Shown one piece after another: positions 50,341-63,359 of a stretch of 64,000 bases of DNA. Source of the DNA: Mauremys mutica. Lineage: Eukaryota; Chordata; Testudines; Geoemydidae. The notes beneath the pieces were generated by a model. That model worked only from the letters and a program-made list of their open reading frames with translations, ran no database searches and was not told the DNA's origin. The position numbers were made by a program, and so were the translations under genes. Positions within the stretch are counted from its first letter, which is position 1. Every line of letters starts with the position of its first letter. The stretch is taken from assembly GCF_020497125.1 (NCBI RefSeq), contig NC_059084.1:31092203-31156202 (forward strand), written 5' to 3'.

Positions 50341-51440
50341 TGAAGGCTACTCACCTCCTCCCCACACTGTGCTGCCCAGTACAGGAGTCTGGAAGCTGAC
50401 CTTGTCTGTGAAGACTGAGGCCAAAAAAAAAAAAAAAACACACCGAGTACTTCAACTTTTTCCAGATCATCTGTCACTAGGTTGCCCCCCGCCCATTCAG
50501 TAAGGGTCCCACACTTTCCCTGACCACCTTCTTGTTGCTAACATACCCGCAGAAACCCTTCTTGCTAGCTGCAACTCCAATTGTGCCTTCCTGATTACAT
50601 CCCTGCATACTCTAGCAATATTTTTATACTGCTCCCTAGTCATCTGTCCAAGTTTCCACTTCTTGTAAGTTTCCTTTTTGTGTTTAATCTCACCGAAGAT
50701 TTGTTAAGACAAGATGGTTGCCTACCATATTTGCTATTCTTTCTGCACATAAGGATGGTTTGTTTCTGCACCCTCAATAAGGCTTCTTTAAAATACAGCC
50801 AGCTCTCCTGGATTCCTTTCCCCCTCATATTAGCCTCCTAGGGGATCCTGCCCATCAGTTCCCTGAGAGAGTTGAAGTCTGCTTTTCTGAAATCCAGGGT
50901 CTGTATTCTGCTGCTCTCCTTTCTTCCTTTTGTCAGGATCCTGAACTCGACCATCTCATGATCACTGCTGCCCAGGTTGCCACCCACGTCTACTTCCCCT
51001 ACCAATTCTTCCCTGTTTGTGAGCAGCAGGTCAAGAGGAGCACGGACCCTAGTTGGTTACTCCAGCACTTGCACCAGGAAGTTGTCCCCAACACTCTCCA
51101 AAAACTTCCTGGATTGTCTGCACACTGCTGTATTGCTCTCCCAGCAGCTGTCATGGTGATTGAAGTCCGCATGAAAACCAGCGCCTGTGATCTGGAAACT
51201 TATGTTAGTTGTCTGAAGAAAGCCTCATCTACCTCATTCTCCTGGTCTGGTAGTCTACAGCAGATGCACACCACAACATCACCCTTGTTTCTCTTGCCTC
51301 TAAACTTAACCCAAAGACGCTCAACAGGCTTTTCTCCAGTATCATACTGGAGCGCTGAGGAATCCTACTGCTCTCTTACATACAGAGCAGTAGGATTGCT
51401 CTGAGCTCTGCTATGAGTTCTGCTGCACAATAGGTCTAAA

Positions 51441-52540
51441 CATGTATGACTTGCCCCTATCCTTGTCATGGTTCAGTTCACGCACATGGGTTGAAATCTT
51501 GGCCCCACTGAAGTCAATGGAAGTTTTACCATTGACTTCAACAAGGCCAGGATTACACCATGGGTATTTGGCAAGTGAATTGATGTATCAGGTATCATTC
51601 AGAGACAGAGCACCCTGAAAACAGGAACGGCACTGTCACAAACTACTACACTTATTACTTGTGAAACCAACAGTACCATCAATGATGTTAAGGTAGCTCT
51701 TCGCATGCATACTGCACCAGATAGAAATTGCCTAGGAAAATATCTTTAGATTAACTTTTTTTCCAGTAGCAAATACCAGGTAAATTCTCCTGCTCAGAGT
51801 TAAGACCTTTTCCAGGCCAAAAGGAACAGCAGCTCAAAATTTCACAAGGGACAGATTTACATAATAGTTCTTTTACATGACTTCAGGATAACAGCAATAT
51901 TAATTAATATCTAAGAAATATAGTGTAGAAAGCCTGCACTGAATAAAATGAAAGATTATTAACTATTTGTCAACATGTCAGACGTATAGCCTCCTGGACA
52001 TAAGGCTCAAGTAAAGTTTTATGATGTTCTTTACCATATTCAAATCAAGTTTATCTTTTATATACCAAAACAAAAAACCCTAAGTGGCAGCATTATTCTC
52101 AAAATTAAGAAATTAATTCACAGGAATAATACAAATGTAAAATAGAAGAAAAATTCCATTGTGCATCAAATCTTTAAGAATAAATAGGTTATAAGGGCAT
52201 TTGGAGCTAGGCTGGGCTTTTCCATTGCTTCATCTCTCCTTTTTGCTGCATATTTTGTTTTTAAAGAGACAAGTATATAATCAATGCAGTTTATGTACAC
52301 TGCCTCTTAAAATGTAATTTTAATTGTTAACAGTAACAATTATGTAGATATATATTTGAGAATCTTAAAAAAAATCAAAGTATTATTTAAAAATCGTTAA
52401 CAGAGAGATGCATTGCTTACATAAAAAAGGCATTGATCGTCGGTCATCTCAGGGAAGTTATCCTTGACATGTAGGACTGAAAACATTTATTCATCAAGCT
52501 CATAGTCAGTATCGTCTCTATCCAGGGCACCACTGACGGA
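51441..52540. other. Intron 2, inverted short repeat and nothing else recognised
   Basis: At 51496-51561 the block cttggccccactgaagtcaa tgg is followed by its near-complement ccattgacttcaacaaggcc ag, giving a small hairpin. The rest is AT-rich and unassigned. Confidence 0.4.
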
Positions 52541-52985
52541 CACGTTATCACACTAATCCTCATCCGTGCCACATCTGCACAGCTCCATACAAAGCAAGCT
52601 GCTGGTCAAACATTTGCAGGGTGGTGAGCACCTCATCTTTGCACACAAGCATTTCATTAGCTGAAGGATTGGTACAGGAGCATATAGCATTTCACATGTG
52701 ACTGGTGTGATCAATCCATCCACCAAGACCCATCCATGCCTGATAGCAACGGATAGATTTGGATGCACTCAATCATCCCAGAGACATTCCGTTGCTTGAT
52801 AATGTGACCTCTTCATGGCAGGTATAAATGCACTCTTTGTTGGTGGCAATTTTTCTCTGTTTATCTGCTTCTTGGAAAACCATCCACCAATGTAGCTCTG
52901 CAAATGCTGTAATGCTGGTCTTCAAATGGTAAACTCGGCATACGAACACCTCTAGTGCATTTGTTACCTCACTAGTTTTATTAGT
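52541..52985 (-). pseudogene. Cys-rich transposon-associated protein, C-terminal remnant
   Basis: Two frames on the minus strand: first VFVCRVYHLKTSITAFAELH with WWMVFQEADKQRKIATNKE (52773-53084), then HGWVLVDGLITPVTCEMLYA with LMKCLCAKMRCSPPCKC and CMELCRCG (52553-52768). The order SFVC-like, W-x-x-F, HGW and a terminal C-x-C array follows an uncharacterised protein family that I recall from repeats in many animal genomes. Its transposon class is not clear to me. A frame break between the two parts, and another piece of the same protein at 54990-56040, show that it is dead. Confidence 0.5.
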
Positions 52986-54765
52986 TACGTCCAAAACAGA
53001 TTGCGAAGAGTTACAAAGGGATCTCACAAAACTGAGTGACTGGACAACAAAACGGCAGATGAAATGCAGTATTAATAAATGCAAAGTAATGCATATTGGA
53101 AAACAATCCCAACTCTACATATAAAATGATGGGGTCTAACTTAGCTTTTACCAATCAAAAAAAAGATCTCAGTCATTGTGGATAGTTCTCTGAAAACATC
53201 CACTCACTCTGCAGTGGCAGTCAAAAAAGCAAATAGAATGTCAGGAACCATTAGGAAATAGATAGACAATAAGACAGAAAATATCATAATGCCACTATAT
53301 AAATCCATGGTATGCCCACATCTGAATACTTCATGCAATTCTGGTCATCCCAGATCACAAAAGATATATTAGAATTGGAAAAGGTACAGGGAAGGACAAC
53401 AATGATTAAGGGTATGGAGCAGCTTTTCTATGAGGACAGATTAAAAAGATAGTTGTCTCTTTTCCAAGCTGAACAGTCAAAGGGGAGACATGATAGATGT
53501 CTATAAAATTGTGATTGGTGTAGAGAACGTGAATAAGGATATGTTATTTACTCCTTCACATAACAAAAGAACCAGGGGTCACCCAATGAAATTAATAGGC
53601 AGGAGGTTTAAAACTAACAAAAGGAAGTACTTCTTCACATAACACACAGTAAACCTGTGGAACTCTTTGCCAGAGGATATTGTGAAGGCCAAAACAATCA
53701 TGAGGTTCAAAAAAGAACTAGATATGTTCATAGAGGATAGATCCATCAATGGCTATTAATAGGGCCCTACCAAATTCACGGCTATGAAAAACACGTCACA
53801 GACCATGAAATCTCATCTCCCCCCATGAAATCTGGGTCTTGTGTGTGCTTTTACCCTATACTATACAGATTTCACAGTCCAGACTAGCATTTCTCAAATT
53901 GGGGGTCCTGACCCATAGGGAGTTGCAGAGAGGTCGCAAAGTTATTTTAGGGTGGGGGGGGGGGGATGCGATATTGCCATCCTTACTTCTGCGCTGTCTT
54001 CAGAGCTAGGTGGCTGGAGAGTGGCGGCTGTTGGCCGGGCATCCAGCTCTGAAGGCAGCACCCCACCAGCACCAGTGCAGAAGTAAGGGTGGCAATACCA
54101 TACCATGTCACCCTTACTTCTGCGCTGCTGCCTTCAGAGCTGGGCGGCCAGAGAGTGGTGACTGCTGACTAAGGACCCAGCTCTGCAGGCAGCAGCACAG
54201 AAGTAAGGGTGGAAGTATCACACCAGGCCATCTTTACTTCTGTGCTGCTGCTGGCGGCAGCTCTGCCTTCAGAGCTGGGCTCCCAGACAGCTGCCACCAC
54301 TCTCCAGCTGCCCAGCTCTGAAGGCAGCACCACTGCCAGCAGCAGCGCAGAAGTAAGGGTAACAGTACCACAACATCCCCTACAATAACCTTGCAAACCC
54401 CCAATAAACTCCTTTTTGGGTCAGGATCTCTACAATTACAACACCATGAAATTTCAGATTTAAATAGCTGAAATCATGACATTTATAATTTTTAAAATCC
54501 TATGACTGTGAAATTGACCAAAATAGATAGTGAATTTGGTAGGAGCCTAGCTATTAACCAAGGTGGTCAGGAATGCAACTCCGTGCTCTGGGTGTCCCTA
54601 GCCTCTGATTGCCTGAAGCTGGAAGTGGAGAACAGGGAATGGATCACTTGATTTCCTTTTCTGTTCATTCCTTCTGGAGCACCTGGCATTGGCCAATGTC
54701 AGAAGACAGGATACCAGGCTAGATGGATCATTGGTCTGACCTAGTATGGCCGTTCTTATGTTCTT
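52986..54765 (+). mobile_element. CR1 LINE 3' end, split by a hAT MITE
   Basis: Pieces 52986-53759 and 54550-54765 form one CR1 3' part: gaagagttacaaagggatct cac, then the RT end and tagatccatcaatggctatta, and finally gtctgacctagtatggccgt tcttatg. No frame survives. The MITE at 53760-54549 sits between them. It belongs to the same tail type as 39411-40783. Confidence 0.82.
53760..54549 (+). mobile_element. 790-bp hAT-type MITE with perfect 8-bp duplication
   Basis: Left end tagggccctaccaaattcac, right end gtgaatttggtaggagccta. The sequence gctattaa flanks it exactly at 53752-53759 and 54550-54557. The interior is built from repeated, alternately inverted cagctctgaaggcagc and agaagtaagggtggca blocks and a g-run near 53946-53966. 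No transposase. Confidence 0.92.
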
Positions 54766-54989
54766 AGTGGGAAAAGTCTCAGTCATCCTATGCACCTTCA
54801 GAGTGAGAGAGTGTATTTGGAGGCTGAATCAAATGCCTTCCAGTAAGATATTTTGATTTTTTCCAGTCAATCTTTCAGTAGTGTCACATCCTGAAAGGGC
54901 GCAGTAACCCAGCAGTGTGGCAGCTTTTAATGGTCTGACCAATAGGAGTATCTCTCTGAGGGATATACAGTGATCTGTTCCCCAGCATC

Positions 54990-56040
54990 GGGGTTAAAAC
55001 AATGTTGAAGAAGGCTCATACTTTCCCAAAGTCTCACACATATCAACATCACACAGATCTAGACACAACCAGGAGACTAGCAAAATAATGACTTGTCTGC
55101 AGTTAGCTCTGTAATAGTCCCTGCCATCTTCACTCTGATTTTCTTCTTTGCATTCAAGCACAACTTTAGGCTGTTTTTCTTGATTGTAGCCCATGATAAT
55201 TCTTTGGATTTTGAAGGCTTCATACAAGTCATGACCCAAAGTATCCATTCAACTGACATTTTTAGCTATCTCATCACTGAAGACTACTTTCATCAAAATA
55301 TTAATGAGCTCCTGTCTGTCATATGTGAATGGGTTGCCAGTCCGAGCAAGCTCAACTGTAGCTTTAAAATTGCCCCTTTTTGGCATTTGACAGCACCTAA
55401 TGAGTCTAGCCGGTGCTTGGTTATTTCTGGGGAAGTCACTCAAAATCTGGGGTTGGGATGCAACAGTAAGTGATGTAGTTCTGAGGTTGCCAGGAAAAAC
55501 TGGGAAAGGCCATTTGGAAGCTGTGTTATGCCCACAACTCCCCTTTCCTCCCAAAAAACTTTTAATGCTCTGTTTTCCATGTTTCCATATTTTATGGCTT
55601 CGCCTGAACCAAGCACACAGAAGGGAGCTAGTGATCTTTTAACAACCCAATTTCCTTTTCAAAATTCCTCCCTGTTGTCAGGGTCAGACTTTTCTAAACC
55701 TCTTATTTCAGCGAAGCCCCAGGCAACCATTGCAGAATAGTTGGCAAAAAATATTTCAAAGTCTTCCAGTGCTGCAAGGTGCAAATTCCAATTAGTAGTC
55801 CTGACAGATCAAATAAAGGGTAGCAAAGACTCAATCATGTTCATATATTGCTGCACTATCTCAAAAGTTGGCTGATTCACCGATTCAACCTCACTGAATT
55901 GCTTGATCCATTCTGCAGTATTGCAGCTCCCCATCATGTGGCAATAGGTCATTAAGAGCAGAATGTACACTGGATGTGTGGAACTGGTCTTGCAAATCCT
56001 GTGCCCCTTCGAAAAGGACTTCAAACACATTCATCTGTTT
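54990..56040 (-). pseudogene. Cys-rich transposon-associated protein, N-terminal and middle remnant
   Basis: Minus-strand pieces include THPVYILLLMTY with an amphipathic continuation (55809-56030), NPFTYDRQELINILMKVVFS (about 55262-55344) and others to 54994. They fit the early part of the same uncharacterised protein whose end lies at 52541-52985; the CR1 at 52986-54765 separates the two. There are many frame breaks. Similarity is weak and by eye. Confidence 0.4.
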
Positions 56041-57066
56041 TTCAAAGACAACATCTAGGTATCACTTTTAAAGGGCAACAAGTGTTCAGGTGTGTGCTTC
56101 TATACAACAAAAGAAGCAGGTGTTCTTTTTGCAATGCATGCCCTGGGACCTAATATAAGGTGAGTCTTGCCGACAGCTGGCCATTGTCCCAGCATCTTCA
56201 ACTTTTTCTTGATGTACTTTTTCTCTAACCTTACCAAATTCAGTTTATGAGTGCACTTCTTATAGTAAGGTGCCATTGAGCCTAACCAACTCCCCTATTG
56301 GGGTATTTTCCAAAGATTTAGCTACTAGTCAGTACTCTGTCTCCCCATTGATGCCTGAAAATTATCAAGACCAAAAGTAAAAAACAAGGATTTTGTAATA
56401 AGTTATTTTGATTATAATTCATTGTGTTATGTTATGTATGTTATATAACTATGTGCATACCAATTATAGATGGATTCAAGTAATTTCTGGCTTGATGCAG
56501 ACATCTTAACCAGTCTCATTACAACTCTTTTGGTATAATAAAGCAAGCTGATAATCAATACGACCGAATCACTTTTTTTGCCTATGATGGCAAATCAACG
56601 TGAAGTGCTCCTTCCATTTATAGTCATCCGTAACATTCAAAAAATTAATCAGGGATCATGTTCTGAGCATTGCCTGATAACAAAGCCTTGTCAATTGAGG
56701 GCCACAATTTAACGTTGTGAGGAGTGCATGTCTGACATGTCTGTGTTAAAGAATAATTTTTAAAAGTTGATTTTTAAACATGTTCTTGAATACATATCTA
56801 CATAATTATTCTAAGTTTGTCACATTCAGTAGCATTGTGTTAGCAGCTTCCTCCACCCACGAAGATATTATGATTCAGTAGATTTTTATCAATCAAAATG
56901 ACAACTCCCTTACTTTTCTATCATTAAACTCGCCCACAGAATTAAACATGCTCCCAAGCAGAGGTTTGCTGGATTCTCATGGGCACCCCAGAGACAAGAA
57001 CATTATATTCTTTGGAAAGGTAACATGCCATTATTGGGTCAAAACCCCAATAACAATTAGTTAAAG
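56041..57066. other. Intron 2, nothing recognised
   Basis: Possibly further decayed transposon sequence on the minus strand, but nothing I can read. Confidence 0.4.
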
Positions 57067-57479
57067 CTAGGCTTGGAGGGATTCGATTTTTAATTGGTAA
57101 ATGTTGATTTCACTGTGCACACACAAACAGACAATAAATATTTCCAGCAATATTAATCAAAATGTACAGCTAGGAAAAGAAAGAAAAATACTGTTTGAGA
57201 ACTTATTAAAGTTGATTTAAGGATATTTACTTTGTATATTTTGACATGTGATGTTGGCAATTTGGGTTTTAACTTTTATAAAGCTTGAACATTTTGAATC
57301 TCAACATATAGAATCAATTAAATAATTATTGTCTGACTCCCTTACTGGCTGAGCTGCCCATAATTTCCCAGAAATGCAAAAACTTAAATAATTAAAAATA
57401 AAAAATGCTTTAAAATAAATATTGATATTATCCATCAAAATTATATACATATAAAAAAAATCAAATCCGCCAAGCCTTG
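57067..57479 (+). mobile_element. 410-bp AT-rich DNA transposon, copy 2
   Basis: Ends ctaggcttggagggattcga and atccgccaagccttg are inverted. The sequence ttaaag flanks it at 57061-57066 and 57480-57485. It matches the copy at 9070-9477 over its length. Confidence 0.78.
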
Positions 57480-57704
57480 TTAAAGGTAAGGAAATGCAAG
57501 AGCCTGTATGCACTATGATTATCATTATAAAGCCAGAGTTATTACCAAGCACTAATGTTGCTGTTTAACATATATTTACTGGGTCAATGACCCTCAGGGT
57601 ACAGTTTAGAATGCACTAATGAAAACTATTCACAAGTAACATGTGACAATTTTTCTTTTGACATCTACATGGAAAAAAAAAAAAAGAAAAAAAAAAGTAT
57701 TTTA

Positions 57705-58489
<785 letters not shown>

Positions 58490-59945
58490 AATCTTCCACA
58501 AAATACAAAATGTACAGTGCTCACTTTATACTGTTTTTGATTACAAATATTTGCACTATAAAAATGATAAAAGAAATAGTATTTTTCAATTCACCTCACA
58601 CAAGTACCGTAGCGCTATCTTTTTAACATGAAAGTGCAACTTACAAATATAGATTTTTTTTGGTACATAACTGCACTCAAAAACAAAAAAAGTAAAACTT
58701 GAAAGCCTACAAGTCCACTCAGTCCTACTTCTTCGCTAAGACAAACAAGTTTATTTACATTTACAGGAGATAATGTTGCCCGCTTCTTATTTACAATGTC
58801 ACCTGAAAGTGAGAACAGGCATTGCAAGATATTTACGTGCTAGATTAGCTTAATATTTGTATGTCCCTTCATGCGTCAGGCACCATTCCAGAGGACATGC
58901 TTCCATGCTGATGCTTATTAAAAAAAATAATAATTACATTTGTGACCGAACTCCTTGTGGGAGAATAGTATGTCTCCAGCTCTGTTTTACCCGCATTCTG
59001 CCATATATTACGTGTTATGGCAGTCTCAGATAATGACCCAACACATGTTTGATTTAAGAACACTTTCACTGCAGATTTGACAAAAATGCAAAGAAGGTAC
59101 CAATGTGAAATTTCTAAAGATAGCTACAGCACTCCACCCAAGGTTTAAGACTCTGAAGTGCCTTCCACAATCTGAGAGGGACAAGGTGTGGAGCATACTT
59201 TCAGGAGTCTTAAAACAGTAACATTCTGATGCAGAAACTACAGAACCTGAACCAAACCAAAATCAACTTTCTGCTTTTTTCATTATCTGAGTTAGATGCC
59301 AAAAATGAGTATGTGTTGGTCCACACTGCTTTGGATTGTTAGTGAGCAGAAGCAGTCGTCAGCATGGATGCATGTCCTCTGGAATGGTGACTGATGCATA
59401 AAAGAACATATTAATCTTTAGCGCATCTGGCATGTAAATAGCTTGTGACACTGGCTACAACAGTGTCATGCGAATGCCTGTTCTCAGTTTCAGGTGACAT
59501 TGTAAATAAGAAGCAGGCAGCATTATCTCCTGCAAATGTAAACAAATTGGTTTGTTTGAGCGATTGGCTGAACAGGAAGTAGGACTAAGTGGATTTGTAG
59601 GCTCTAAAGTTTTACATTGGTTTATTTTTGAATGCGGGGTTTTTTTTTTTGCTTTTTGTTTTTAAACACATAATTCTACATTTGTAAGTTCAACTTTCAT
59701 GATAAAGAGATTGTACTACAGTACTTGTATTAGGTGAATTGAAAAATATTTCTTTTGTTTTTTACAGTGCAAATATTTGTAATCAAAACTAAATATAAAG
59801 TGAGCATTGTACACTTTGTATTCTGTGTTGTAATTGAAATATATTTGAAAAATGTAGAAAACATCCTAAAATATTTTAATAAATGGAATTCTATTATTGT
59901 TTAACAGCGCAATTAATCGCACCATTAATTGCTTGACAGTCCTAA
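58490..59945. mobile_element. 1.45-kb foldback DNA element
   Basis: The left arm (about 58497-58920) and right arm (about 59340-59945) are inverted copies: tacaaatatttgcactataaaa against acagtgcaaatatttgtaat, cacctgaaagtgagaacagg against ctgttctcagtttcaggtga, and aagtcctactt-type blocks in both. The right end is ttgcttgacagtcctaat preceded by attaatcgcaccattaat; the left end has lost about 100 bases. The middle (58920-59330) has traces of coding-like sequence but no intact frame. Probably hAT-related. Confidence 0.7.
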
Positions 59946-60386
59946 TCATAATGGTTCTGGAAGAGAACATCTCATGATATTTCCATACTCAAATTTAAGA
60001 CTACGTGGCTTCATTTTTGTAAAACTGGAGACCATATAGGAACATCTTTCAATGTCTAATACACAAACATGCCTTGTGTCTGTGTAGTAAAAAAAATTTT
60101 AGTCTTACAGTGGATAAGAGAAGAGAAAAGATCATCATGGAAGAGCCAAATAAGACCATCAAAAGGAAGGGACATATTCTGCATCCTCAAGAAAACCCTG
60201 ATATAACTGAGGTCATGAGAGAGGGCAAGAAATCCCTCCTAGATGCAGCATCTTTAAAGACCTGAACAATTATCCACTGATTGGCATTACAAGATTCAGA
60301 AGCAAACTGGATGCTGTTTACTCAAAATAAGTTAGATTTTCACCACAAAATTATAGCAAGAAAGCAACTGGAAGATGCTTTAGTAC
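59946..60386. other. Intron 1 left end, nothing recognised
   Basis: No repeat recognised between the foldback element and exon 1 of the window. Confidence 0.45.
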
Positions 60387-60588
60387 CGGGATAAGTAAGC
60401 TGGCAGTATATCCTCCCCAGTCTTCTTGCTACAAAATATCCTACATAGTGTTCCACATGCCTCTGCTCTTCCTGCTTCATAGTTATCAGGAAAGTCACTT
60501 GAATCAAATGTGGAATTGGAAGTCATGGTGTCTGTTGACATTTGCGATCCTTTCCGACGAAACTCCATGCTAGCTTGGGTTGCTATAG
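60387..60588 (-). CDS. RALGAPB: RALGAPB exon 1 of window (internal coding exon)
   Basis: Internal exon of 202 bp, the most 5' one in the window. The acceptor is AG at 60590-60589 after a T-rich tract, and the donor is GT at 60386-60385. It starts 2 bases into a split Ala codon and ends with two bases of a split Arg codon completed by the next exon. The peptide includes [17 protein letters not shown] and [20 protein letters not shown], which is characteristic of the mid-N-terminal part of RalGAP beta. There is a Ser/Thr-rich segment in the middle. The preceding exon was not found up to 64000, so the intron upstream is longer than 3.4 kb. Confidence 0.95.
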
Positions 60589-62880
60589 CTGGAAAGAGAA
60601 AAAGTAAGAGAGAGTTCATTATGTTTGTCAACATACAAAACAGGCTCATGGGATCCAGGACACAAAGATCATGTCAAATTTAGGGATTATGATGAAGCTG
60701 CTAGTTTACTGTATTTGAATCACTGCCTCTGTTTAAAAACCTATTTCAGGGTATTTGATTTCTTCCCTAACACAGGAGTGATTAATTCTTCAGACCCTAT
60801 GTATAAGTATATTCACTCTCAGCATTGTGTACTGAAGAAGAGTACACGTATGTTGAGTATGTGCGCATCGGTGTGCATCAGTCCAATTCCCTGAGTTGTG
60901 CGCAAACAAAAAGATCCACCATACCCCTCATCTCGCTTCCCGCCTCCTCTTCCCCTTTAGAAAAGTAGACATTCTAATTTCCCTTCCCATCTCCTAAGCT
61001 ATCTTGTCACTATCTGAAGTTGTTCCATTCCCCTCCCGCCCCCCCAAAAAAGCAGAGGACTACTTTTATGCTTCCTGACGCCGATTTTTTTGGCTGTCTC
61101 TTGAGCACAGAGCTACTCTGGCCCAGCTTATCCCTCTGGCCTCTACTGTTGAAGTAAGTCTCCTGCCTATTTCCAGAAGTCAGGAGAGAGACAGGACCCA
61201 TATCAGAGTGAAAGGGATGGCTGTGAGAGAGGTGGGACATGTCTGAATGTGTTGAAAGTTGCTGTTATAATCTGGTCAGTGCCTGTAATTGCCATGGGAA
61301 TCTTTGAAGTTAGCCAGTCCCGGGTGTCAGCTACCAGGAAACTGGGAAGTTGCCTAGTGGCTACTTCACAGTATTAATGAAAGTTTTTAAATACACTCTT
61401 TAACATACTCTACAAACATTTCTAAAATACCAAAATGGCTTTGGGTGGCCCCATGGACCTAACTGGGGTTGGTCATTCTTTAGCACTGTTTTCTTTTCCT
61501 GCAGAATATATCTGAGAGTGATATAACAAATGTAGTTTATGAATTCCTCTTAGAGATATCCCTAGCCCCTACGTCAGTGCCACGTGCACAACATGGAGAA
61601 AGCTAGGCACTTTGCTTGCCCCATTATTTCTTCTGGAGTGGCAGCCAAGAAGGATGTACTGTGTACTCCCTGGGCAACAGAAGAGCCACTTCCCTGTGGG
61701 ATCCCCAAAGACTGGGGCAGCACATTGCTTGTGATTTTCAGGAAAGGCAATCGTGCCAGTATTACTTCAAAAACCATAGCGGCTAGTTTGGTTTTGTGAA
61801 GAAGCACATCAGAATTCCACTAGTAACAGACACAATTTAGGGCCTGGGACACTGCAGGGGGGAAAAAATCAGATTTGCAAAGGATGAGGAGTTTGAAGTT
61901 GTACTAACAGAAGTCCTGATTATGCTTTGCCAGTTACATTATTTACAAATTATATGGAGGGTTAATTTTTAGAAAGTTCCTAACAAAAGTCTTTTCTCAG
62001 TTTTTCTTTTTAAAATGCTTGGGTGTAAACTATTTGATGTTTGTTACTTATTCTAGAAAAATCTTTAAGGTGACAAATAAGCACAAATCTTTATGCATCT
62101 TCCCATGAGCCATTTGTGTCCTAGCTATCCAGCAATATAGTATAGTTGGAAAAAAAAACAAAAAACACTACATGCACAATGCATACAAATCAAACATTAG
62201 GTCTGTATAAAAATAAGCTTTAAGTTAAAAAACAAAACAAAACATGGTTAGTGCAAAGTCCTGAAATTCATGACATGATCACAGACTATAGTACATAAAT
62301 GATGGGACTGATTCAGGCAGATTAATTTGCTTTTGCCAACAATCTTCCCCATTCAAAAAACATACACACAAAAAAATTACTTGTCTTTCCCAAGTAAAAG
62401 TGCAAAAGCTACAGGAGACAATGACAATGACATTACAAATAAAAATATGGGATTATGAAAAAGAAAAAAAAACATGACTGCAATTAAGGAAAAGCTACTG
62501 GTTCCTACTTACAAGATTTATAAGAAAGAAGAATTTGGATAAAAGATGCTGCAAGATAATAGAAATAAAATGGAAACAAATCAAAGGACAGCAGTAGTTA
62601 TAAAATACTTTAAAGATGGTGAAATTGTAATATAAGTTAAGAAGCTTTTGGCTTTTTTTAAAAAATAGATTAAAAGCTTTATGACATAGCAAGCTTGTTA
62701 AACACACAGGAAATTGGCATTCAGGTCCAAAATTATGGTTTTGAAAGTACCATGGAAAACAATGAACAAAGAAATCTACAAAATACTAATAATGTTTAGT
62801 TGTGTTCATATTAATGTACATTTGATCTTTAAATAAATGTATTAACCCATCCCAGCTCAAGCTGTGCTTCTCCTGAACTA
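60589..62880. other. Intron upstream of exon 1, nothing recognised
   Basis: I looked for the preceding RALGAPB exon on the minus strand and did not find it. AT-rich with short A-runs; open frames lack family signatures. Confidence 0.5.
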
Positions 62881-62990
62881 TCATAGAATCATAGAATCTC
62901 AGGGTTGGAAGGGACCTCAGGAGGTCATCTAGTCCAACCCCCTGCTCAAAGCAGGACCAACCCCAACTAAATCATCCCATCCAGGGCTTT
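62881..62990 (-). mobile_element. CR1 3' tail, antisense
   Basis: The + strand reads tcatagaatcatagaatctc agggttggaagggacctcag and agtccaaccccctgctcaaa gcagg, the complement of a CR1 3' end. Its terminal atagaatcatagaat repeat is the CR1 tail. Confidence 0.88.
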
Positions 62991-63359
62991 ACATGCTGTA
63001 CATGAAGTATATTACAGGACTACACTAGTACAATAATCATAAGACTTGCTTACTTTGGGTGAACCCACATGGGAAAGTTACTTACCAGTAATGCTGCTTG
63101 CCCCAATTTTCCTCTTTCCCCAACCACAAATTCTTTATACTAAAGTGTTATGGCTCCAGTTTCCAGGAAGCAAGATGACAAAGAATCCTTAACAAAGGGC
63201 ATTATAAATGTACAAGCCTGCCCACTTCCATCTCAGTCAAGAAACTTCCAACGCAGAAATAAACAGGTAGCAGAATAATGACAAAGATTCAACACCTTAG
63301 ACGCAATTCCCAAGGAAAGGTGGAAGAGAGGGAAAACTTCAAAGAATTACCAGTAAGGG

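Larger units (their letters stand above)
49030..51440 (-). mobile_element. CR1 LINE, antisense, 3' two thirds
   Basis: On the minus strand it runs from an endonuclease end with the SDH motif ([13 protein letters not shown], about 50947-50988) through the linker and RT fragments ([46 protein letters not shown] in 49503-49973) to the 3' tail tggttggtcctgctttgag near 49075. Frames are broken in several places. A Penelope-like piece (49431-49543) interrupts it. Confidence 0.9.

Noticed and set aside
55093..55473. 126-codon + strand frame
   Set aside because: It is the antisense of the decayed Cys-rich transposon protein on the minus strand.
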